Under the pieces are notes generated by a model. The model was not told where the DNA came from and made no database searches. It was given only the letters and a program-made list of their open reading frames with translations. A program made the position numbers and the translations under genes. A DNA stretch of 64,000 nucleotides from Pullulanibacillus camelliae (lineage in GTDB: Bacteria; Bacillota; Bacilli; Bacillales; Sporolactobacillaceae), in assembly GCF_014642655.1 (NCBI RefSeq), contig NZ_BMIR01000004.1:129414-193413 (forward strand), read 5' to 3'. Of the stretch, positions 38,117 through 50,777 are shown piece by piece. Every line of letters starts with the position of its first letter. The stretch's first letter is position 1.

Positions 38117-39652
38117 CTAGTGTTTAAAATGACGCACGCCTGTAAAGACCATCGCAATGCCATATTCATCAGCCTTATCAATGGAATCCTGGTCTTTAAT
38201 GGAGCCACCGGGTTGAATAATTGCTGTGACACCGGCTTTAGCCGCTGCCTCTACGGTATCGTTCATTGGAAAGAAAGCATCAGAGGCTAATACTGAGCCG
38301 TTTGCCTTATCACCGGCTTGTTCAATCGCAATCTTAGCCGCACCGACGCGATTCATTTGGCCAGCACCCACGCCAATGGTGCAATCATCCTTCGCTAGCA
38401 CTATCGCATTCGATTTGACATGCTTCACAGCCTTCCAGCCTAACTCAAGAGCTTTCATTTCCGCTTCTGTTGGCTTGCGCTTAGTTGGATAAGTTAGCTC
38501 AGCATCCTTAAGACCAAGTTGATCGGCATCTTGGATTAAAAGCCCTCCACGCACAGAGGTTAATTGCCTGTTTTGTGCGGGCGTATCATCAAAAGCAACC
38601 GTCAATAAACGAATATTTTTCTTTTTGGATAACAGTTCAAAAGCTTCAGGTGTATACGAGGGGGCAATAATAATTTCAAGGAAAATCTGACACAGATGCT
38701 CGGCTGTTTCTGCATCGATTTCTCGGTTAGCAGCAATAATGCCTCCAAAGATCGACACAGGATCCGCTTCATAGGCTTTGAGATAAGCCGCCTCAACGGT
38801 TTCTCCAATGCCTATCCCACAAGGATTCATATGCTTTAAGGCAACAATTGCTGGCTTGTCAAACTCTTTAACAATGGCAAGTGCTGCATCGGCATCACGG
38901 ATGTTATTATAGGAAAGCTCTTTGCCGTGGAGCTGTTTAGCACCCGCAATGGAGGAGGCATCCTGAAAAGGCTCTTCGTAAAAGGCTGCCGCTTGATGTG
39001 GATTTTCCCCATAGCGTAGCTCCTGTCTTTTCTCAAAAGTGACTGTGTACGTCTCTGGAAAAACGTCACCGGTTTGCTTTGTTAGATAATCAGCAATCAG
39101 GGCATCGTAGGCTGCTGTATGACGAAATACCTTTGCTGCAAGCGCTTGGCGCAGTTCAAAATCGGTCTCACCCTTTGTTCGTAGTGCTTCAACGACCCTG
39201 TCATAATCGGCAGCGTCGCATACAACGGTGACCGATGCGTGATTCTTTGCCGCAGCTCTGAGCATTGACGGACCACCAATATCGATATTTTCTATAGCAT
39301 CGGCATAGGTCACATCAGGGTTAGAAATCGTCTTTTTAAAAGGATAGAGATTGACCGCTACGAGATCGATCGGCTCAATGCCTTGCTCCTCGATCTGTTG
39401 AAGATGGCTTGGCTTTGAGCGATCGGCTAAAAAACCACCATGCAATGCAGGATGCAACGTTTTAACACGCCCTTCCAAGATTTCAGGAAAGCCCGTTACT
39501 TCTGAAACCGAGACGACAGGCAGCCCTGCTTCTTCAATGGCTCTCTTTGTGCCTCCCGTTGACAAAATCTCATAGTCTAGCTCAATTAAAGATTTAACAA
39601 ACGGAATTAATCCTTCTTTATCAAAGACGCTTATCAATGCGCGTTTTGTCAT
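38117..39652 (-). CDS. purH: Bifunctional AICAR transformylase/IMP cyclohydrolase
   Basis: 511 residues from the ATG at 39652 (GAGGAG upstream); a GTG at 39658 is in frame. The N-terminal cyclohydrolase domain starts [13 protein letters not shown], and the C-terminal transformylase domain carries [10 protein letters not shown] and the [10 protein letters not shown] stretch. It catalyses the last two steps to IMP. It follows purN almost without a gap. Confidence 0.97.
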   Translation of the reverse strand: MTKRALISVFDKEGLIPFVKSLIELDYEILSTGGTKRAIEEAGLPVVSVSEVTGFPEILEGRVKTLHPALHGGFLADRSKPSHLQQIEEQGIEPIDLVAVNLYPFKKTISNPDVTYADAIENIDIGGPSMLRAAAKNHASVTVVCDAADYDRVVEALRTKGETDFELRQALAAKVFRHTAAYDALIADYLTKQTGDVFPETYTVTFEKRQELRYGENPHQAAAFYEEPFQDASSIAGAKQLHGKELSYNNIRDADAALAIVKEFDKPAIVALKHMNPCGIGIGETVEAAYLKAYEADPVSIFGGIIAANREIDAETAEHLCQIFLEIIIAPSYTPEAFELLSKKKNIRLLTVAFDDTPAQNRQLTSVRGGLLIQDADQLGLKDAELTYPTKRKPTEAEMKALELGWKAVKHVKSNAIVLAKDDCTIGVGAGQMNRVGAAKIAIEQAGDKANGSVLASDAFFPMNDTVEAAAKAGVTAIIQPGGSIKDQDSIDKADEYGIAMVFTGVRHFKH

Positions 39653-39658
39653 TGCCAC

Positions 39659-40228
39659 TCACTCCTCATTTAATAATTGCATCAGTACACTTGGATAAAG
39701 GACATGTTCAATTGAATGAATACGCTCAGCCAAACGATCAGCTGTATCTCCTGGCTGAATAGCGACAGACTCCTGTGCAATAATCGGTCCAGTGTCCATC
39801 CCGTCATCGACATAATGAATGGTGACACCGGTGACCTTTACCCCTGCCGCTATGGCTTGTTCAATGGCATGCAGTCCTGGAAATGCAGGTAAAAGAGAGG
39901 GATGGATATTAATGATGCGTCCCCCATAAGCCCCCAATAAAGTTGAACCAATCAAACGCATATAACCCGCCAACGCAATAAAATCAACCCCATGTTTTTC
40001 CATTTCCGTGAGCACTGCCTGTTCATAGCCTGCTTTATTTTCATAGTCTTTGGGCCGCGTGACAAATGTGGGAACCCCTAGGTTTTCTGCTTTACTGATA
40101 ACAGCGGCTTTCGGCTGATCACAAACTAGCAAAGCCAGCTCAGCTTTAAGCTTTCCTGACTGGACAGCTTCAGCAATGGCTTGAAAGTTACTCCCCGTTC
40201 CCGAGGCAAAGATAGCTAAATGTTTCAT
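39659..40228 (-). CDS. purN: Phosphoribosylglycinamide formyltransferase (folate-dependent)
   Basis: 189 residues. The N-terminal [12 protein letters not shown] loop and the catalytic region [13 protein letters not shown] (Asn, His) with the later [10 protein letters not shown] (Asp) define PurN. It transfers a formyl group from 10-formyl-THF to GAR, step 3. Its start overlaps the purM stop by four bases. Confidence 0.97.
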   Translation of the reverse strand: MKHLAIFASGTGSNFQAIAEAVQSGKLKAELALLVCDQPKAAVISKAENLGVPTFVTRPKDYENKAGYEQAVLTEMEKHGVDFIALAGYMRLIGSTLLGAYGGRIINIHPSLLPAFPGLHAIEQAIAAGVKVTGVTIHYVDDGMDTGPIIAQESVAIQPGDTADRLAERIHSIEHVLYPSVLMQLLNEE

Positions 40229-41244
40229 AAGCGCACGCCGCTTCCTTCTACAACATCACCGATCACATAGGCGCGTTCTCCTTGTGTCTCAAAAAAAGCG
40301 AGCAGCTCTTGCTCTTCTGCCTTGGTCGCCGCAACAACCATCCCAATCCCCATGTTAAAAGTGGCATAGAGATCTTCTTGTGTCAGCTTTCCATGCGCTT
40401 GTAAAAAAGGAAAAATTTCTGGAATTGGCCAGCTTCCCGATCGTATCACCGCACCTAACCCATTGGGGAGCATCCGCGGGATATTTTCATAGAAGCCCCC
40501 ACCCGTAATATGGGCCAGCCCATGAATTGAAAAACGTTGTAACGACGCAAGGATGGACTTAACATAAATACGCGTGGGCTTGAGCACCTCTTCCTTTAAC
40601 AATGTATCCGTTTCTCCAAACGAGCGATTCGGATCTAACTGCTTATCCGCAATAATTTTCCGGACAAGCGAATAGCCATTGCTATGGATACCGTTAGAAG
40701 CGAGGCCGATTAACACATCCCCCTCAGCGATCGCTTTACCGGTCAGCTGCTCACTTTTTTCCACGGCCCCGACGGCGAAGCCAGCGATATCATATTCTGT
40801 CGGTGTGTACATACCGGGCATTTCGGCCGTTTCACCACCAACAAGTGCACACCCCGCCTGTTCACAGCCATCGGCCACCCCTTTAACGATCTGCTCAATT
40901 TTATCGGGATCCAGCTCACCGCAGGCAATATAGTCTAAGAAATAGAGCGGCGCTGCCCCTTGAGTCACAATATCATTCACACACATTGCCACAACATCAA
41001 TACCGATCGTATCATGCTTATCAAAGGCCTGGGCGAGCATCAGCTTCGTTCCCACGCCATCGGTTCCCGAAATCAAGACAGGCTGCTGCATCTTGAGAGC
41101 AGACAGATCAAAGGCGGCCCCAAAGGAACCAATCCCTCCCAAAACTCCTGGCCGAAGGGTTCGAGCGGCATGCCCTTTTATCTTTTCAACGGCTGAATAT
41201 CCAGCTTCAATATTCACCCCAGATTGTTTATATGCTTCTGCCAT
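40225..41244 (-). CDS. purM: Phosphoribosylformylglycinamidine cyclo-ligase (AIR synthetase)
   Basis: 339 residues of the PurM/PurL ATPase family: [35 protein letters not shown] and [12 protein letters not shown] are all visible. It closes the imidazole ring, step 5. AGGAGGGG precedes the ATG, 13 bases after purF. Confidence 0.97.
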   Translation of the reverse strand: MAEAYKQSGVNIEAGYSAVEKIKGHAARTLRPGVLGGIGSFGAAFDLSALKMQQPVLISGTDGVGTKLMLAQAFDKHDTIGIDVVAMCVNDIVTQGAAPLYFLDYIACGELDPDKIEQIVKGVADGCEQAGCALVGGETAEMPGMYTPTEYDIAGFAVGAVEKSEQLTGKAIAEGDVLIGLASNGIHSNGYSLVRKIIADKQLDPNRSFGETDTLLKEEVLKPTRIYVKSILASLQRFSIHGLAHITGGGFYENIPRMLPNGLGAVIRSGSWPIPEIFPFLQAHGKLTQEDLYATFNMGIGMVVAATKAEEQELLAFFETQGERAYVIGDVVEGSGVRL

Positions 41245-41257
41245 GAATGCCCCTCCT

Positions 41258-42685
41258 CTATACTGGCTGTACTTTTTCGTGTGGGAGTAATGTATCGGGA
41301 TAGATTTCGGTCGGATACTTTCCTGTAAAGCAGGCTAAGCATTGACCGCAATGACTCCATTCCGGGTTACGTCCAATGGCGTGCATCATCCCTTCAGGAC
41401 TTAAGTAGATAAGAGAATCTGCACCAATTTGCTCGCGAATTTCTTCTACAGAATAGGATGAAGCAATCAATTCACTTTCTGACGATGTATCAATGCCATA
41501 AAAACAAGGGTACTTAATCGGAGGTGAACTGATTCGCACATGCACTTCTGTCGCTCCTGCTTCCCGCAGCATATTCACGATGCGACGGCTTGTTGTTCCA
41601 CGTACGATCGAGTCATCCACCATGACCACACGTTTCCCTTCAACAATCCCGCGAACCGGAGACAGCTTCATTTTCACCCCTTGCTCGCGCAGCTCTTGAG
41701 AAGGTTGGATGAACGTTCTGCCCACATAGCGGTTTTTAATCAGTCCGAGCTCATAAGGGATTCCCGTTGCCTCAGCAAATCCAATAGCAGCTGAAATACT
41801 GGAATCAGGTACACCAGTGACCACATCAGCTTCAATAAACGCTTCCTTCGCTAATTCAATGCCCATACGTTTTCTCGCTGAGTGGACATTAATGCCCTCA
41901 ATATTACTATCAGGTCGGGAAAAATAAATATATTCCATGCTACAAATCGCCCGTTCAACAGATGAAGAAAAGCGCTCTGTTGACAAACCTGTTTCATCAA
42001 TAATAATCAATTCACCTGGCTGAACGTCACGCTCATATGTGGCACCAATAAGGTCAAATGCACAGGTTTCAGAAGCCACTACATAGGCCTCTCCTAAACG
42101 ACCGATAGACAGCGGCCGTAACCCATTCGGGTCCAGCGCGATGACTAATTGATCTTCAGTCAGCATGACAAAGGCATAGGCGCCTTTGATCATAGAGAGG
42201 GCATTTTTAACACGGTCTTTAAAGCGAAGAGATCCTCCACGCTTGATCAAATGCGCTAGTACCTCTGTATCAGATGTGGTTTGAAAAATGCTTCCCTGAG
42301 CTTCAAGCTGATACTTCAAAGCATTAGCATTAACTAAATTCCCATTATGCGCTAAAGCTAGAGAATCAATTTGCGAGCGAAAGACGAGCGGTTGAACATT
42401 GGCATAGTCACTATCCCCTTGTGTGGAATAGCGTACATGACCGATTGCAGCATAGCCTGTTAACCCTTCAATTGCCTCCTCTGAGAAAACATCATTGACG
42501 AGTCCAGTGCCTTTGTGAAACTTGATACGCTTGCCATCCGTCACACTAATGCCTGCCCCTTCTTGACCACGATGCTGAAGACTGTGCAGCCCGTAATAGG
42601 TTAAGTGCGCCGCGTTCTCGTGACCCCAGATGCCAAATACACCACATTCCTCATTTAGTTCACGGTCTTTGATTGCATGTAACAC
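41258..42685 (-). CDS. purF: Amidophosphoribosyltransferase
   Basis: The GTG at 42685 is chosen (AAGGAGT 7 bases before). It gives 475 residues with the nucleophile at Cys14 after a short propeptide ([11 protein letters not shown]), which is removed in mature enzymes. The phosphoribosyltransferase site [18 protein letters not shown] is near residue 345, and four C-terminal cysteines for the 4Fe-4S cluster are visible ([14 protein letters not shown]). It makes phosphoribosylamine from PRPP and glutamine, the committed step. It overlaps the purL end by 31 bases. Confidence 0.96.
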   Translation of the reverse strand: MLHAIKDRELNEECGVFGIWGHENAAHLTYYGLHSLQHRGQEGAGISVTDGKRIKFHKGTGLVNDVFSEEAIEGLTGYAAIGHVRYSTQGDSDYANVQPLVFRSQIDSLALAHNGNLVNANALKYQLEAQGSIFQTTSDTEVLAHLIKRGGSLRFKDRVKNALSMIKGAYAFVMLTEDQLVIALDPNGLRPLSIGRLGEAYVVASETCAFDLIGATYERDVQPGELIIIDETGLSTERFSSSVERAICSMEYIYFSRPDSNIEGINVHSARKRMGIELAKEAFIEADVVTGVPDSSISAAIGFAEATGIPYELGLIKNRYVGRTFIQPSQELREQGVKMKLSPVRGIVEGKRVVMVDDSIVRGTTSRRIVNMLREAGATEVHVRISSPPIKYPCFYGIDTSSESELIASSYSVEEIREQIGADSLIYLSPEGMMHAIGRNPEWSHCGQCLACFTGKYPTEIYPDTLLPHEKVQPV

Positions 42686-44889
42686 GGTAAGACTCCTTTC
42701 CATGCTTCCTCAAGTTGTGAAACAGCGACAGAGATCACTTCTTGATCCTTGTCATGAATTCTTAATACGTCTTCCTCCGTGACTTTACCTAGCTTCACTG
42801 CATCCTTAACGAGGTCTTCAAAGGCTTCAGCTACATCCGGCTTTACAGTGACTAAAAAGCGTGATTGCGTCTCAGCAAAAAGCTCAGCATCAATGTCGCC
42901 ATTCAGGGTGAGTGTGCAGCCAAGCCCTGTATCCATCAAGCTTTCAACTACCGCCACAGCTAACCCACCATCAGAAAGATCATGAGCGCTCATGACAAGC
43001 TGCTTACGAATCGCTTGTAATAGTGCGTGCTGTCTTTCAACTTCCACTGCCAAATCCAATTGCGGCGGCTGACCATTAACATCATCCGTTAGCCATTGCT
43101 GAATAGCGCTGCCACCGAATTCCTCTGTCGCTGCACCAATGACATAGACCACATCCCCTGCTGCTTTAAAATGGGAAGTCGTGATGTGATCAATATCCTC
43201 AACCAGTCCAACCATACCCACTACTGGTGTGGGATCAATGGCCTGACCACGGGACTCATTATATAGAGAGACATTGCCACTAATCACAGGCGTTCCAAGA
43301 ATCCGACACGCTTCACTCATGCCGTCCACAGCCTTTTCAAGCTGCCAAAAGGCTTCTGGCTTTTCCGGATTGCCAAAATTCAAACAATCAGTGATGGCCA
43401 ATGGCACGGCACCTGAACTGACAATATTACGCGCTGCTTCCGCAACCGCGATTCGACCGCCAACCTCAGGATCAAGACGAAGGTATTTTCCATTGCAATC
43501 CGTCGTCATAGCGAGTGCCTTACGCGTCCCTCTGACACGTACTACTGCAGCATCACTCCCAGGAAGAACGGCGGTGTTCGTTTGCACCATGGAATCGTAT
43601 TGATTGTACACCCATTCTTTACTGGCAAGCGTAGGTTCTTTCAATAATCCGATCAGTGCCTCTTCATAATTGGTAAGCGTCGGCTTCCAAGGTGCGAGCT
43701 GCCCATTCACCCGAAAGCTTTCTGGTTCCTTTGATGGCATATGATAGACAGGCGCATCATCCGCCAATGAGTCTACTGGCACTTCGGCGACGACCTCGCC
43801 TTTGTGAATCAAACGAAAGGTCTTTTCTTCGATAACCGTTCCAACGGCAACAGCATGAAGCTCCCATTTCTTAAAAATCTCTTGGATTTCCGCTTCACGA
43901 CCTTTTTGAACGACAAGGAGCATCCGTTCTTGGGATTCAGAGAGCATCATTTCATAAGGAGTCATGCCCGTCTCACGCTGTGGAACCTTGTCCAAATCCA
44001 TCTCCATACCCACTCCAGCCTTCGAGGCCATTTCACTGGCAGAAGAGGTTAAACCCGCTGCCCCCATATCCTGCATACCTATCAATGCATCGGATTTGAT
44101 GACTTCTAAGCATGCTTCCACAAGGAGCTTCTCCATAAAGGGATCTCCCACTTGGACCGCCGAACGCTTTTCGTCAGAAGCATCCGACAATTCATCTGAT
44201 GCAAAGGTTGCACCATGAATCCCATCACGCCCTGTCGCTGCGCCAACATACATTACGGTATTGCCTACACCGGTTGCTCGACCCACCTGGATATCCTCAT
44301 GATTAATGAGCCCGACACACATGGCATTGACAAGCGGATTGCCTTCATAGGTTTTATCGAATTGCACTTCTCCACCTACCGTTGGAATGCCAATGCAATT
44401 GCCATACCCTGCGATACCAGCAACCACTTCCTCAAATAAATAGCGGACGCGAGCTGAACTCAACGGACCAAAACGCAATGAATTTAATAGGGCGATAGGC
44501 CGTGCCCCCATCGAAAATACATCACGAATAATCCCGCCAACACCTGTTGCCGCCCCTTGATAAGGTTCAATGGCTGACGGATGATTATGACTTTCTATTT
44601 TAAACACCACCGCCTGCTGGTCACCGATGTCTACAATCCCAGCACCTTCTCCAGGCCCTTGTAACACTCTGGGTCCAGAAGAAGGAAATCTTTTCAACAC
44701 TGGCTTGGAAGTTTTATAGCTGCAATGCTCTGACCACATGACTGAGAACAGACCTGTTTCCGTATAATTCGGCTGTCTGCCTAACAGACTAACAATATGC
44801 TCATATTCAGCATCAGAAAGGCCCATTTCTTTATAAATGTGTTGTTCCTTGATATCCATTGGCGTTGGTTCATGATGTAAGAGTGGCAT
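42655..44889 (-). CDS. purL: FGAM synthase, large subunit of the PurSQL complex
   Basis: 744 residues, the small-PurL form that needs separate PurQ and PurS. LPNYTE-like [33 protein letters not shown] and the later [14 protein letters not shown] region define the family. It converts FGAR to FGAM, step 4, with ammonia from PurQ. GGAGGGAATCTC precedes the ATG inside the purQ end (20-base overlap). Confidence 0.97.
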   Translation of the reverse strand: MPLLHHEPTPMDIKEQHIYKEMGLSDAEYEHIVSLLGRQPNYTETGLFSVMWSEHCSYKTSKPVLKRFPSSGPRVLQGPGEGAGIVDIGDQQAVVFKIESHNHPSAIEPYQGAATGVGGIIRDVFSMGARPIALLNSLRFGPLSSARVRYLFEEVVAGIAGYGNCIGIPTVGGEVQFDKTYEGNPLVNAMCVGLINHEDIQVGRATGVGNTVMYVGAATGRDGIHGATFASDELSDASDEKRSAVQVGDPFMEKLLVEACLEVIKSDALIGMQDMGAAGLTSSASEMASKAGVGMEMDLDKVPQRETGMTPYEMMLSESQERMLLVVQKGREAEIQEIFKKWELHAVAVGTVIEEKTFRLIHKGEVVAEVPVDSLADDAPVYHMPSKEPESFRVNGQLAPWKPTLTNYEEALIGLLKEPTLASKEWVYNQYDSMVQTNTAVLPGSDAAVVRVRGTRKALAMTTDCNGKYLRLDPEVGGRIAVAEAARNIVSSGAVPLAITDCLNFGNPEKPEAFWQLEKAVDGMSEACRILGTPVISGNVSLYNESRGQAIDPTPVVGMVGLVEDIDHITTSHFKAAGDVVYVIGAATEEFGGSAIQQWLTDDVNGQPPQLDLAVEVERQHALLQAIRKQLVMSAHDLSDGGLAVAVVESLMDTGLGCTLTLNGDIDAELFAETQSRFLVTVKPDVAEAFEDLVKDAVKLGKVTEEDVLRIHDKDQEVISVAVSQLEEAWKGVLPCYMQSKTVN

Positions 44890-45556
44890 GAGATTCCCTC
44901 CAGTGTTTTAAGATAGATTGAAATAGTCTCAAACCGTGGGCACTTCCAAGCAGTGCTTCGGTCGCCCGCTCAGGATGGGGCATCATCCCAAGGACATTGC
45001 CTCTTTCATTAATGATTCCCGCTATATCAGCCGCCGAACCATTAGGATTATTTTTATATTTAAAGACAATGCGATTTTCAGCTTCAAGCTTTGTCAAGGT
45101 CTCTGCGTCACAGTAATAGTTGCCTTCACCGTGAGCAACTGGAATGGAAATCGTCTCGCCTTTGTCATACAGAGAAGAGAACAACGTCGTGTTGTTCATC
45201 ACCTCTAAATCCACATGACGACAAATAAATTTTAATCCTTTATTTCGAAGCATCGCTCCAGGGAGCAACCCTGCTTCTAGTAAGATCTGAAACCCGTTGC
45301 ACACCCCTAAGATAGGCTTGCCGGCTGCTGCTGCTGCTATCACAGCAGGCATGATATTTGAAAACCGAGCAATCGCTCCTGAGCGAAGGTAATCTCCATA
45401 GGAGAAGCCGCCTGGGATCATGATGGCATCATAGCCATCTAAAGAAGTTTCTTGATGCCAGACATAGTCCACCTCTTGCTCAAGACCGTCACGTATGGCA
45501 TAATACATGTCACTATCACAATTAGAGCCTGGAAAAGCTATCACTGCTGTCTTCAC
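44870..45556 (-). CDS. purQ: FGAM synthase glutaminase subunit
   Basis: 228 residues of the class I glutamine amidotransferase family. The nucleophile is Cys86 in [10 protein letters not shown], and the His/Glu pair is in MMPHPERAT near the C-terminus. It supplies ammonia to PurL. Four-base overlap with purS. Confidence 0.97.
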   Translation of the reverse strand: MKTAVIAFPGSNCDSDMYYAIRDGLEQEVDYVWHQETSLDGYDAIMIPGGFSYGDYLRSGAIARFSNIMPAVIAAAAAGKPILGVCNGFQILLEAGLLPGAMLRNKGLKFICRHVDLEVMNNTTLFSSLYDKGETISIPVAHGEGNYYCDAETLTKLEAENRIVFKYKNNPNGSAADIAGIINERGNVLGMMPHPERATEALLGSAHGLRLFQSILKHWRESHATLTS

Positions 45557-45804
45557 TGAGGAACACCTTCCTCAATTTCATAGCGATAATTTTCGATAAC
45601 AGTATTGGCCAGCAATTTTTCACAAATGGCTCTGATCTTGTCATCTATCTCTTCTTCACTATCAATCTCTAATTCTATGAATTTGCCGATGCGCACGTCT
45701 TTCACCTCTTGATAGCCGAGATGATGCATAGCCCCAGCTACTGCCTGACCTTGTGGATCCAGAACGCTTTCCTTTAATGTGATATATACCTTCACCTTTT
45801 TCAT
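45553..45804 (-). CDS. purS: FGAM synthase subunit PurS
   Basis: 83 residues: [20 protein letters not shown] at the N-terminus and the EIDSEEEI pattern are typical. PurS bridges PurL and PurQ. It overlaps both purC and purQ by four bases, so the three are translationally coupled. Confidence 0.96.
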   Translation of the reverse strand: MKKVKVYITLKESVLDPQGQAVAGAMHHLGYQEVKDVRIGKFIELEIDSEEEIDDKIRAICEKLLANTVIENYRYEIEEGVPQ

Positions 45805-46514
45805 TGTGCTGCCCCCAGTCGCTCAAGAAGTTTTTGATAGGTTGTTGATAGATCGCCAAGATCCCGGCGAAATACGTCTTTATCAAGTCTTTCGCCCGTC
45901 TCTTTATCCCAAAGCCGACAGGTATCTGGTGACACTTCATCTGCCAGCACGAGCTGTCCATTCTCTTCCTTGTGACCAAATTCAAGCTTAAAGTCAATCA
46001 GTTGAATACCGAGCGCATCAAAATAGGTGCTGAGCACATCATTCACCTTCGCCGCACTTTGGCGAATGAGCGCCAATTCACTTTCAGTAGCGAGCTGAAG
46101 TTCTCGGATATGATCCTCGGTAACGAGAGGGTCACCGAGATCATCACGCTTATAACAAAACTCTATGATCGGTTGGCTAAGTGGCGTGCCTTCTTCTAGG
46201 CCTAAACGTTTTGCCATACTTCCAGCTGCCACATTTCGAACAATCACTTCAAGAGGGACAATGGTCACCGCACTTACCAATTGTTCAGTATCAGACAGCT
46301 TACGAATAAAATGATTGTCAACGCCAGCCTCATGCAGCATCGTAAAAAGGATACTGCTAATCGCGTTATTCAGCTGACCCTTTCCTACAAAAACAGCCTT
46401 CTTTTCCGCATTATAGGCAGTGGCCTCATCTTTGTAATCGATGAGCAATTCATAAGGATTGTCTGTCCTGTAGACTTTCTTAGCCTTCCCTTCATAGAGC
46501 ATGGCACGCTTCAT
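45801..46514 (-). CDS. purC: SAICAR synthetase
   Basis: 237 residues. [13 protein letters not shown] at the N-terminus, then [16 protein letters not shown] and LIDFKLEFG with the metal-binding [11 protein letters not shown]. Step 8: adds aspartate to CAIR. Start shares one base with the purB stop (TAATG). Confidence 0.97.
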   Translation of the reverse strand: MKRAMLYEGKAKKVYRTDNPYELLIDYKDEATAYNAEKKAVFVGKGQLNNAISSILFTMLHEAGVDNHFIRKLSDTEQLVSAVTIVPLEVIVRNVAAGSMAKRLGLEEGTPLSQPIIEFCYKRDDLGDPLVTEDHIRELQLATESELALIRQSAAKVNDVLSTYFDALGIQLIDFKLEFGHKEENGQLVLADEVSPDTCRLWDKETGERLDKDVFRRDLGDLSTTYQKLLERLGAAQ

Positions 46515-47839
46515 TATGCTTTCCCCACCTTCACATTATTGGCGTTATTGAGGTGCAAACGATCAAAAATCGCATCGACATTTTTCAAATGATAGGTTGC
46601 ATCAAAGCAGTCTTCAATTTCATTTTCTGATAAAAGATCTGTGATCTTGCTGTCACTCGCAACTAGAGATTTAAAGGGCACTTGCTTCTCCCAAGCCTCC
46701 ATGGCCAGTGGCTGGACACGGTCATAGGCCTCTTCACGGCTTAAGCCTTTGTCAACCAAGCTGAGCAAGACCCGTTGTGAAAAGATAAGGCCCAAGGTCT
46801 TATCCATATTACGGCGCATATTTTCCGGGAAAACGGTCAGGTTTTTTACGATATTGCCAAAGCGATTGAGCATATAATTCAAAGCGATGGTCGTATCGGG
46901 TAAAATGATGCGTTCCGCAGAAGAATGAGAAATATCACGTTCATGCCATAAAGGAACATTTTCATAAGCCGTTAGCATGTGACCCCGAATGACACGGGCA
47001 AGACCCGTCATGTTCTCGGAGCCAATTGGATTTCTTTTATGTGGCATGGCAGAAGAGCCTTTTTGTCCCTTCGCAAAGAATTCTTCAACTTCCCGTGTCT
47101 CTGATTTTTGCAACCCGCGTATTTCAACGGCGAATTTTTCAATGGAGGTGGCGATTAATGATAGAACAGACATATAATGTGCATGGCGATCGCGTTGCAG
47201 GGTTTGCGTTGAAACAGGTGCAGCGCTCAAGCCCAGTTTTTCACAGACATATTGTTCAACAAAGGGATCGATGTTAGCGTAGGTGCCTACAGCTCCAGAA
47301 AGCTTGCCGACTTCAATGGTGGCTGCTGCCGCTTTGAACCGCTCTAAGTTGCGCTTCATTTCTTCATACCAAAGCGCCATTTTCAAGCCGAACGTTGTCG
47401 GTTCTGCATGGACACCATGTGTTCTTCCCATCATAATAGTGTGCTTGTGTTCAATCGCCTTTTGCTTAAGAATCTCAATAAAGCTTTCAAGATCTCTCTG
47501 CAGAATGGCGTTAGCCTGGCGAATTAAGAAGGATTGTGCTGTGTCAACAACATCTGTCGACGTCAGCCCATAATGAACCCATTTCTTTTCATCTCCAAGC
47601 GATTCAGAAACTGTTCGAGTAAATGCCACAACATCATGACGGGTTTCCTTTTCAATTTCATGAATGCGATCAATGTTAAAGCTGGCCTTTTCACGCATCA
47701 CCTTAACATCTTCCTTCGGGATAACTCCCAGCTCTGACCAAGCCTCGCAGGCTAAGATTTCAACCTCTAACCAGGCTTTATATTTATTCTCTTCAGTCCA
47801 AATCGCACCCATTTCCGGTCTTGTATAACGCTCTATCAT
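46514..47839 (-). CDS. purB: Adenylosuccinate lyase
   Basis: The ATG at 47839 follows GGAGGTAACGAA; the open frame begins 30 bases earlier. 441 residues of the fumarase/aspartase fold. The signature [15 protein letters not shown] is at about 261-275, and [13 protein letters not shown] and [13 protein letters not shown] carry the active-site residues. It acts in SAICAR cleavage and AMP synthesis. Overlaps purK by four bases. Confidence 0.97.
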   Translation of the reverse strand: MIERYTRPEMGAIWTEENKYKAWLEVEILACEAWSELGVIPKEDVKVMREKASFNIDRIHEIEKETRHDVVAFTRTVSESLGDEKKWVHYGLTSTDVVDTAQSFLIRQANAILQRDLESFIEILKQKAIEHKHTIMMGRTHGVHAEPTTFGLKMALWYEEMKRNLERFKAAAATIEVGKLSGAVGTYANIDPFVEQYVCEKLGLSAAPVSTQTLQRDRHAHYMSVLSLIATSIEKFAVEIRGLQKSETREVEEFFAKGQKGSSAMPHKRNPIGSENMTGLARVIRGHMLTAYENVPLWHERDISHSSAERIILPDTTIALNYMLNRFGNIVKNLTVFPENMRRNMDKTLGLIFSQRVLLSLVDKGLSREEAYDRVQPLAMEAWEKQVPFKSLVASDSKITDLLSENEIEDCFDATYHLKNVDAIFDRLHLNNANNVKVGKA

Positions 47840-48987
47840 TTCGTTACCTCCACATTTTCTTGATTCCAAATCTTAAGTTGCTCTGCCCGCTGTAATGCTT
47901 CGTCTAAAGTATCTGCTAATAAGGTAATATGCCCCATTTTTCTATTCTGCTTCGCCTCATCTTTCCCATAAAGATGAAAATGACTATTGGCCATCTGTGG
48001 AATAGCCGTTAATGCGGCTTCCATATGCTGTCCAAGCAGATTGAGCATTGTTGCTGGCTTTAATTGCTCTGTCGATCCTAAAGGCCATCCACAAATCGCA
48101 CGAATGTGCTGCTCAAATTGCGAGGTTTCGCAGGCCTCAATGGTATAATGCCCAGAATTATGTGGTCTCGGTGCGAGCTCATTGACATACACTTCTTCAT
48201 CCGCTGTCATGAACATTTCAACCCCAAGCATGCCTACAAGGTTTAGAGATTCCGAGATTTCAAGCGCCATCTGCTCCGCTTTACTCTTAACACGCTCTGA
48301 GATACGTGCTGGAGCAATGGTTTGATGCAAAATATTATGGATATGAATATTTTCTACCACTGGAAAGGTTTTTATTTCTCCCTGAGTGCTGCGAGCAATC
48401 ATGATCGATAATTCTTTTTGGAAAGGCACCCATTGTTCAAGAACAAAAACCGTCGTCCCATCAACAAGAGCGCGCGCCTGATCCATATCCTCGGCACGTC
48501 GAATGACAAGCTGCCCCTTGCCATCATAACCGCCACGTGCCGTTTTCAACACTGAAGGATAACCAATAATCTGGAGCGCTTTTTCTAACTGCTCTTGCGT
48601 TTGGATGACTTCATAAGAAGCTATTTTGACGCCTGCTTTAGATAATGCCTTTTTTTCATTCACACGATCCTGGGTGACGGCAAGCAATCCGCTCCCCTGT
48701 GGCAATAGATCCTTCGCTTCTAGTTGACGTGCAACAGCCAAATCAACATTTTCAAATTCATAAGTAATGACATCTGAAACATCAGCCAATCGCTCAGCTC
48801 CTTCAGGGTCATCATAAGCCGTCTGAATGGCTATATCAGCAACCTGACTTAGCGGATTATCGTGACCTGGGTCTAATACAGCAATGCGATAACCCATAGC
48901 TCTCGCGGATAAGGCCATCATCCGCCCTAATTGTCCACCGCCTAAAATGCCGATCGTCTGTCCTGGGATAATCATCGGCTGCTTCAT
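47836..48987 (-). CDS. purK: N5-carboxyaminoimidazole ribonucleotide synthase
   Basis: 383 residues, ATP-grasp. [14 protein letters not shown] at the N-terminus; [14 protein letters not shown] for ATP binding; the [23 protein letters not shown] stretch holds the metal ligands. It makes N5-CAIR from AIR, ATP and bicarbonate. Overlaps purE by four bases. Confidence 0.97.
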   Translation of the reverse strand: MKQPMIIPGQTIGILGGGQLGRMMALSARAMGYRIAVLDPGHDNPLSQVADIAIQTAYDDPEGAERLADVSDVITYEFENVDLAVARQLEAKDLLPQGSGLLAVTQDRVNEKKALSKAGVKIASYEVIQTQEQLEKALQIIGYPSVLKTARGGYDGKGQLVIRRAEDMDQARALVDGTTVFVLEQWVPFQKELSIMIARSTQGEIKTFPVVENIHIHNILHQTIAPARISERVKSKAEQMALEISESLNLVGMLGVEMFMTADEEVYVNELAPRPHNSGHYTIEACETSQFEQHIRAICGWPLGSTEQLKPATMLNLLGQHMEAALTAIPQMANSHFHLYGKDEAKQNRKMGHITLLADTLDEALQRAEQLKIWNQENVEVTK

Positions 48988-49469
48988 AATTGATCACTAC
49001 TTTCAAGGACACTGCTTTCCATTTCTTGACGATAACGTATGAGTCTTTCAGCGATGTCTGGTGAAAAAGCTGACAATATTTGTGCGGCTAATAATCCCGC
49101 ATTCTTGGCTCCTGAAGCGCCGATCGCTACAGTGGCTACCGGCACACCTCCTGGCATTTGTACGATGGATAACAAGGAATCTAGCCCGTTTAATGCCTTG
49201 GATTGAATTGGAACACCAATCACCGGCAGCGTTGTTTTTGCCGCAACCATGCCTGGAAGGTGGGCTGCGCCACCCGCTCCCGCTACAATCACTTTTAGTC
49301 CACGGTCTCTCGCCTGTTCCGCATAGGTAAACATCATATCTGGTGTGCGATGTGCAGACACAATTTTCTTTTCATAAGAAATGTGGAGCTCTTCTAGTAT
49401 GTCGCATGTTAATTGCATCGTTGGCCAATCTGATTGGCTCCCCATGATGACACCAACTTCAGGTTGCAT
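48984..49469 (-). CDS. purE: N5-CAIR mutase
   Basis: The ATG at 49469 lies behind AAAGGTGTGAAAGG; the frame continues upstream to 49586 but that part lies in the leader. 161 residues of the PurE class I fold: [34 protein letters not shown], and [21 protein letters not shown]-type motif. It moves the carboxyl group of N5-CAIR to give CAIR. First gene of the operon, about 140 bases after the riboswitch terminator. Confidence 0.97.
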   Translation of the reverse strand: MQPEVGVIMGSQSDWPTMQLTCDILEELHISYEKKIVSAHRTPDMMFTYAEQARDRGLKVIVAGAGGAAHLPGMVAAKTTLPVIGVPIQSKALNGLDSLLSIVQMPGGVPVATVAIGASGAKNAGLLAAQILSAFSPDIAERLIRYRQEMESSVLESSDQL

Positions 49470-49610
49470 CCTTTCACACCTTTCAAGAGATAGAAATTTT
49501 TTAGATGAGTAAATGGACACGTCGTCATGTCTCAGGTGGCAAAAGTCATCCTTAGCCTTTATTCCCTCATCGGCTTTAACGACCATTTATACTTTCCTCA
49601 AATACAATAG

Positions 49611-49772
49611 AAAAGCCCGGATATTCGGTTTCTCTACTATCCGAGAAAGCGAACAATCCGGGTCTACAGGCATACGTAAGCCTGTCGAATGCTCAGTGCT
49701 TTCCCTCATAGTCCGGTGATTTACGGTCACTGGGTAGAAACTTTTGGGCCATATTCCCAACATTATATGAGG
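49611..49772 (-). promoter_or_regulatory. Guanine riboswitch with terminator, pur operon leader
   Basis: The aptamer (49704-49772, minus strand) shows the P1 arms CCTCATA/TATGAGG, the core GTTTCTACC, the P3 loop region CCGTAAATC, and GGACTATG. The C in GACUAU (the base-pairing position 74) marks guanine rather than adenine specificity. The terminator arm CCCGGATTGTTCGCTTTCTC pairs with GAGAAACCGAATATCCGGG (49616-49662), then TTTTC. Guanine or hypoxanthine would end transcription before purE. Confidence 0.95.
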
Positions 49773-49799
49773 TCTATCAAATGTCAATCTTCCTTCTTC

Positions 49800-49829
49800 A
49801 TCATATCAACCTGTTTTCACTTATGTCAA
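49800..49829 (-). promoter_or_regulatory. Probable sigma-A promoter of the pur operon
   Basis: On the minus strand TTGACA (49824-49829) and TATGAT (49800-49805) are 18 bp apart. The aptamer begins about 27 bases downstream. Confidence 0.7.
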
Positions 49830-49835
49830 CCGAAA

Positions 49836-49875
49836 ATCGAATGTTTTTTCATATAGAAACATTCATCGTTCGGAT
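49836..49875 (-). promoter_or_regulatory. Candidate PurR box pair upstream of purE
   Basis: Inverted CGAA cores at 49838-49841 (CGAATG) and 49869-49872 (seen as CCGAACG on the minus strand) have starts 31 bp apart. The distal box AATCCGAACGAT overlaps the last codons and stop of yebG. Bacillus PurR binds paired CCGAAC-type boxes just upstream of -35, which fits here. Confidence 0.6.
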
Positions 49876-50066
49876 TTTATCAGTTTCCCTTCAAATATAA
49901 TCGATTGTCGCGCCACTTCAAGCCCTTTTTCCCCTTCTTTAAAAATAGGCTTTTCCATGCGCCGAACAGGACGGTAGCCTTGTTCTTGCATTTGATTTAA
50001 ACAATCGTTTAAAGACTCAAAATCACTGACATCAAATTGCTTTTTCTTTGGCTGTAAAGACTTCAC
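49863..50066 (-). CDS. yebG: YebG-like small protein (NETI-motif family)
   Basis: 67 residues with the conserved [23 protein letters not shown] core and SIIFEGKLI near the end, as in B. subtilis YebG. The NETI segment itself is replaced by ESLND here. Function unknown. GTG start overlapping the yebE stop (GTGA), so the two are coupled. Its 3' end doubles as part of the candidate PurR site. Confidence 0.85.
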   Translation of the reverse strand: MKSLQPKKKQFDVSDFESLNDCLNQMQEQGYRPVRRMEKPIFKEGEKGLEVARQSIIFEGKLIKSER

Positions 50067-50602
50067 GGTCTCATATCCTTCCTAATTGCTTTAACCCAAA
50101 AACCACCGTGGAAGGCTTTTGGCTCATGAGAAACGATAAAGGCATAGGGATCAAGCTCTTTGACATAATTAATTAAATTCCATTCATTTTTACGAGGGGT
50201 AAGAATTTCCATCATCATGCGTTCACCTTCTTTGCCATGGGCAACCCAATGCGTTACACCATAGCCCTTGCCACGAATACGATCCGCTAAGTTTTCCTTT
50301 ACTCTGCTCGTGATCACATTAACTGTGACATAGCCCAAAGCAAGCTTTTCCTCTATCTTCATCCCAACCATGACACCAATGCCATATCCTAGAGCATAAG
50401 CAATCAGATTCTGGATTTGATCCAAATTATTTAGAACCATGCTCAAGCCAAGGACATATACGAGAATCTCAAAGATGCTGACAAAGGCTGCTAAGTACCT
50501 GAACCCTTTGAGTGTTAAAATCATTCTCATTGTTGAAAAAGAGACATATACAATATTAATAACAAGGATGATGATGACCATGACCACAGCATTATGCAAC
50601 AT
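50063..50602 (-). CDS. yebE: UPF0316/DUF2179 membrane protein YebE
   Basis: The ATG at 50602 follows GGGGGAATTTG, giving 179 residues; the open frame continues 54 bases upstream. Two or three N-terminal membrane helices ([42 protein letters not shown]) are followed by a soluble DUF2179 domain (about 105-175). The family is conserved next to yebG in Bacillus. Function unknown; the domain resembles those that sense nucleotides or ions. Confidence 0.88.
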   Translation of the reverse strand: MLHNAVVMVIIILVINIVYVSFSTMRMILTLKGFRYLAAFVSIFEILVYVLGLSMVLNNLDQIQNLIAYALGYGIGVMVGMKIEEKLALGYVTVNVITSRVKENLADRIRGKGYGVTHWVAHGKEGERMMMEILTPRKNEWNLINYVKELDPYAFIVSHEPKAFHGGFWVKAIRKDMRP

Positions 50603-50777
50603 CAAATTCCCCCAATATCTGCTGGCACTTAGTCTTTGGTGATTCCATTTTAACACTTTTTATTATGTCATCAATAGTTTAAGGAGGATGTTCACAAAGT
50701 AGAGAACAAAAAAAGAGAAGAAAAGCTTTATAGCGCCCTTTACCATCAAAAATTCTCCTAGAAAGGAGTGCAGCACG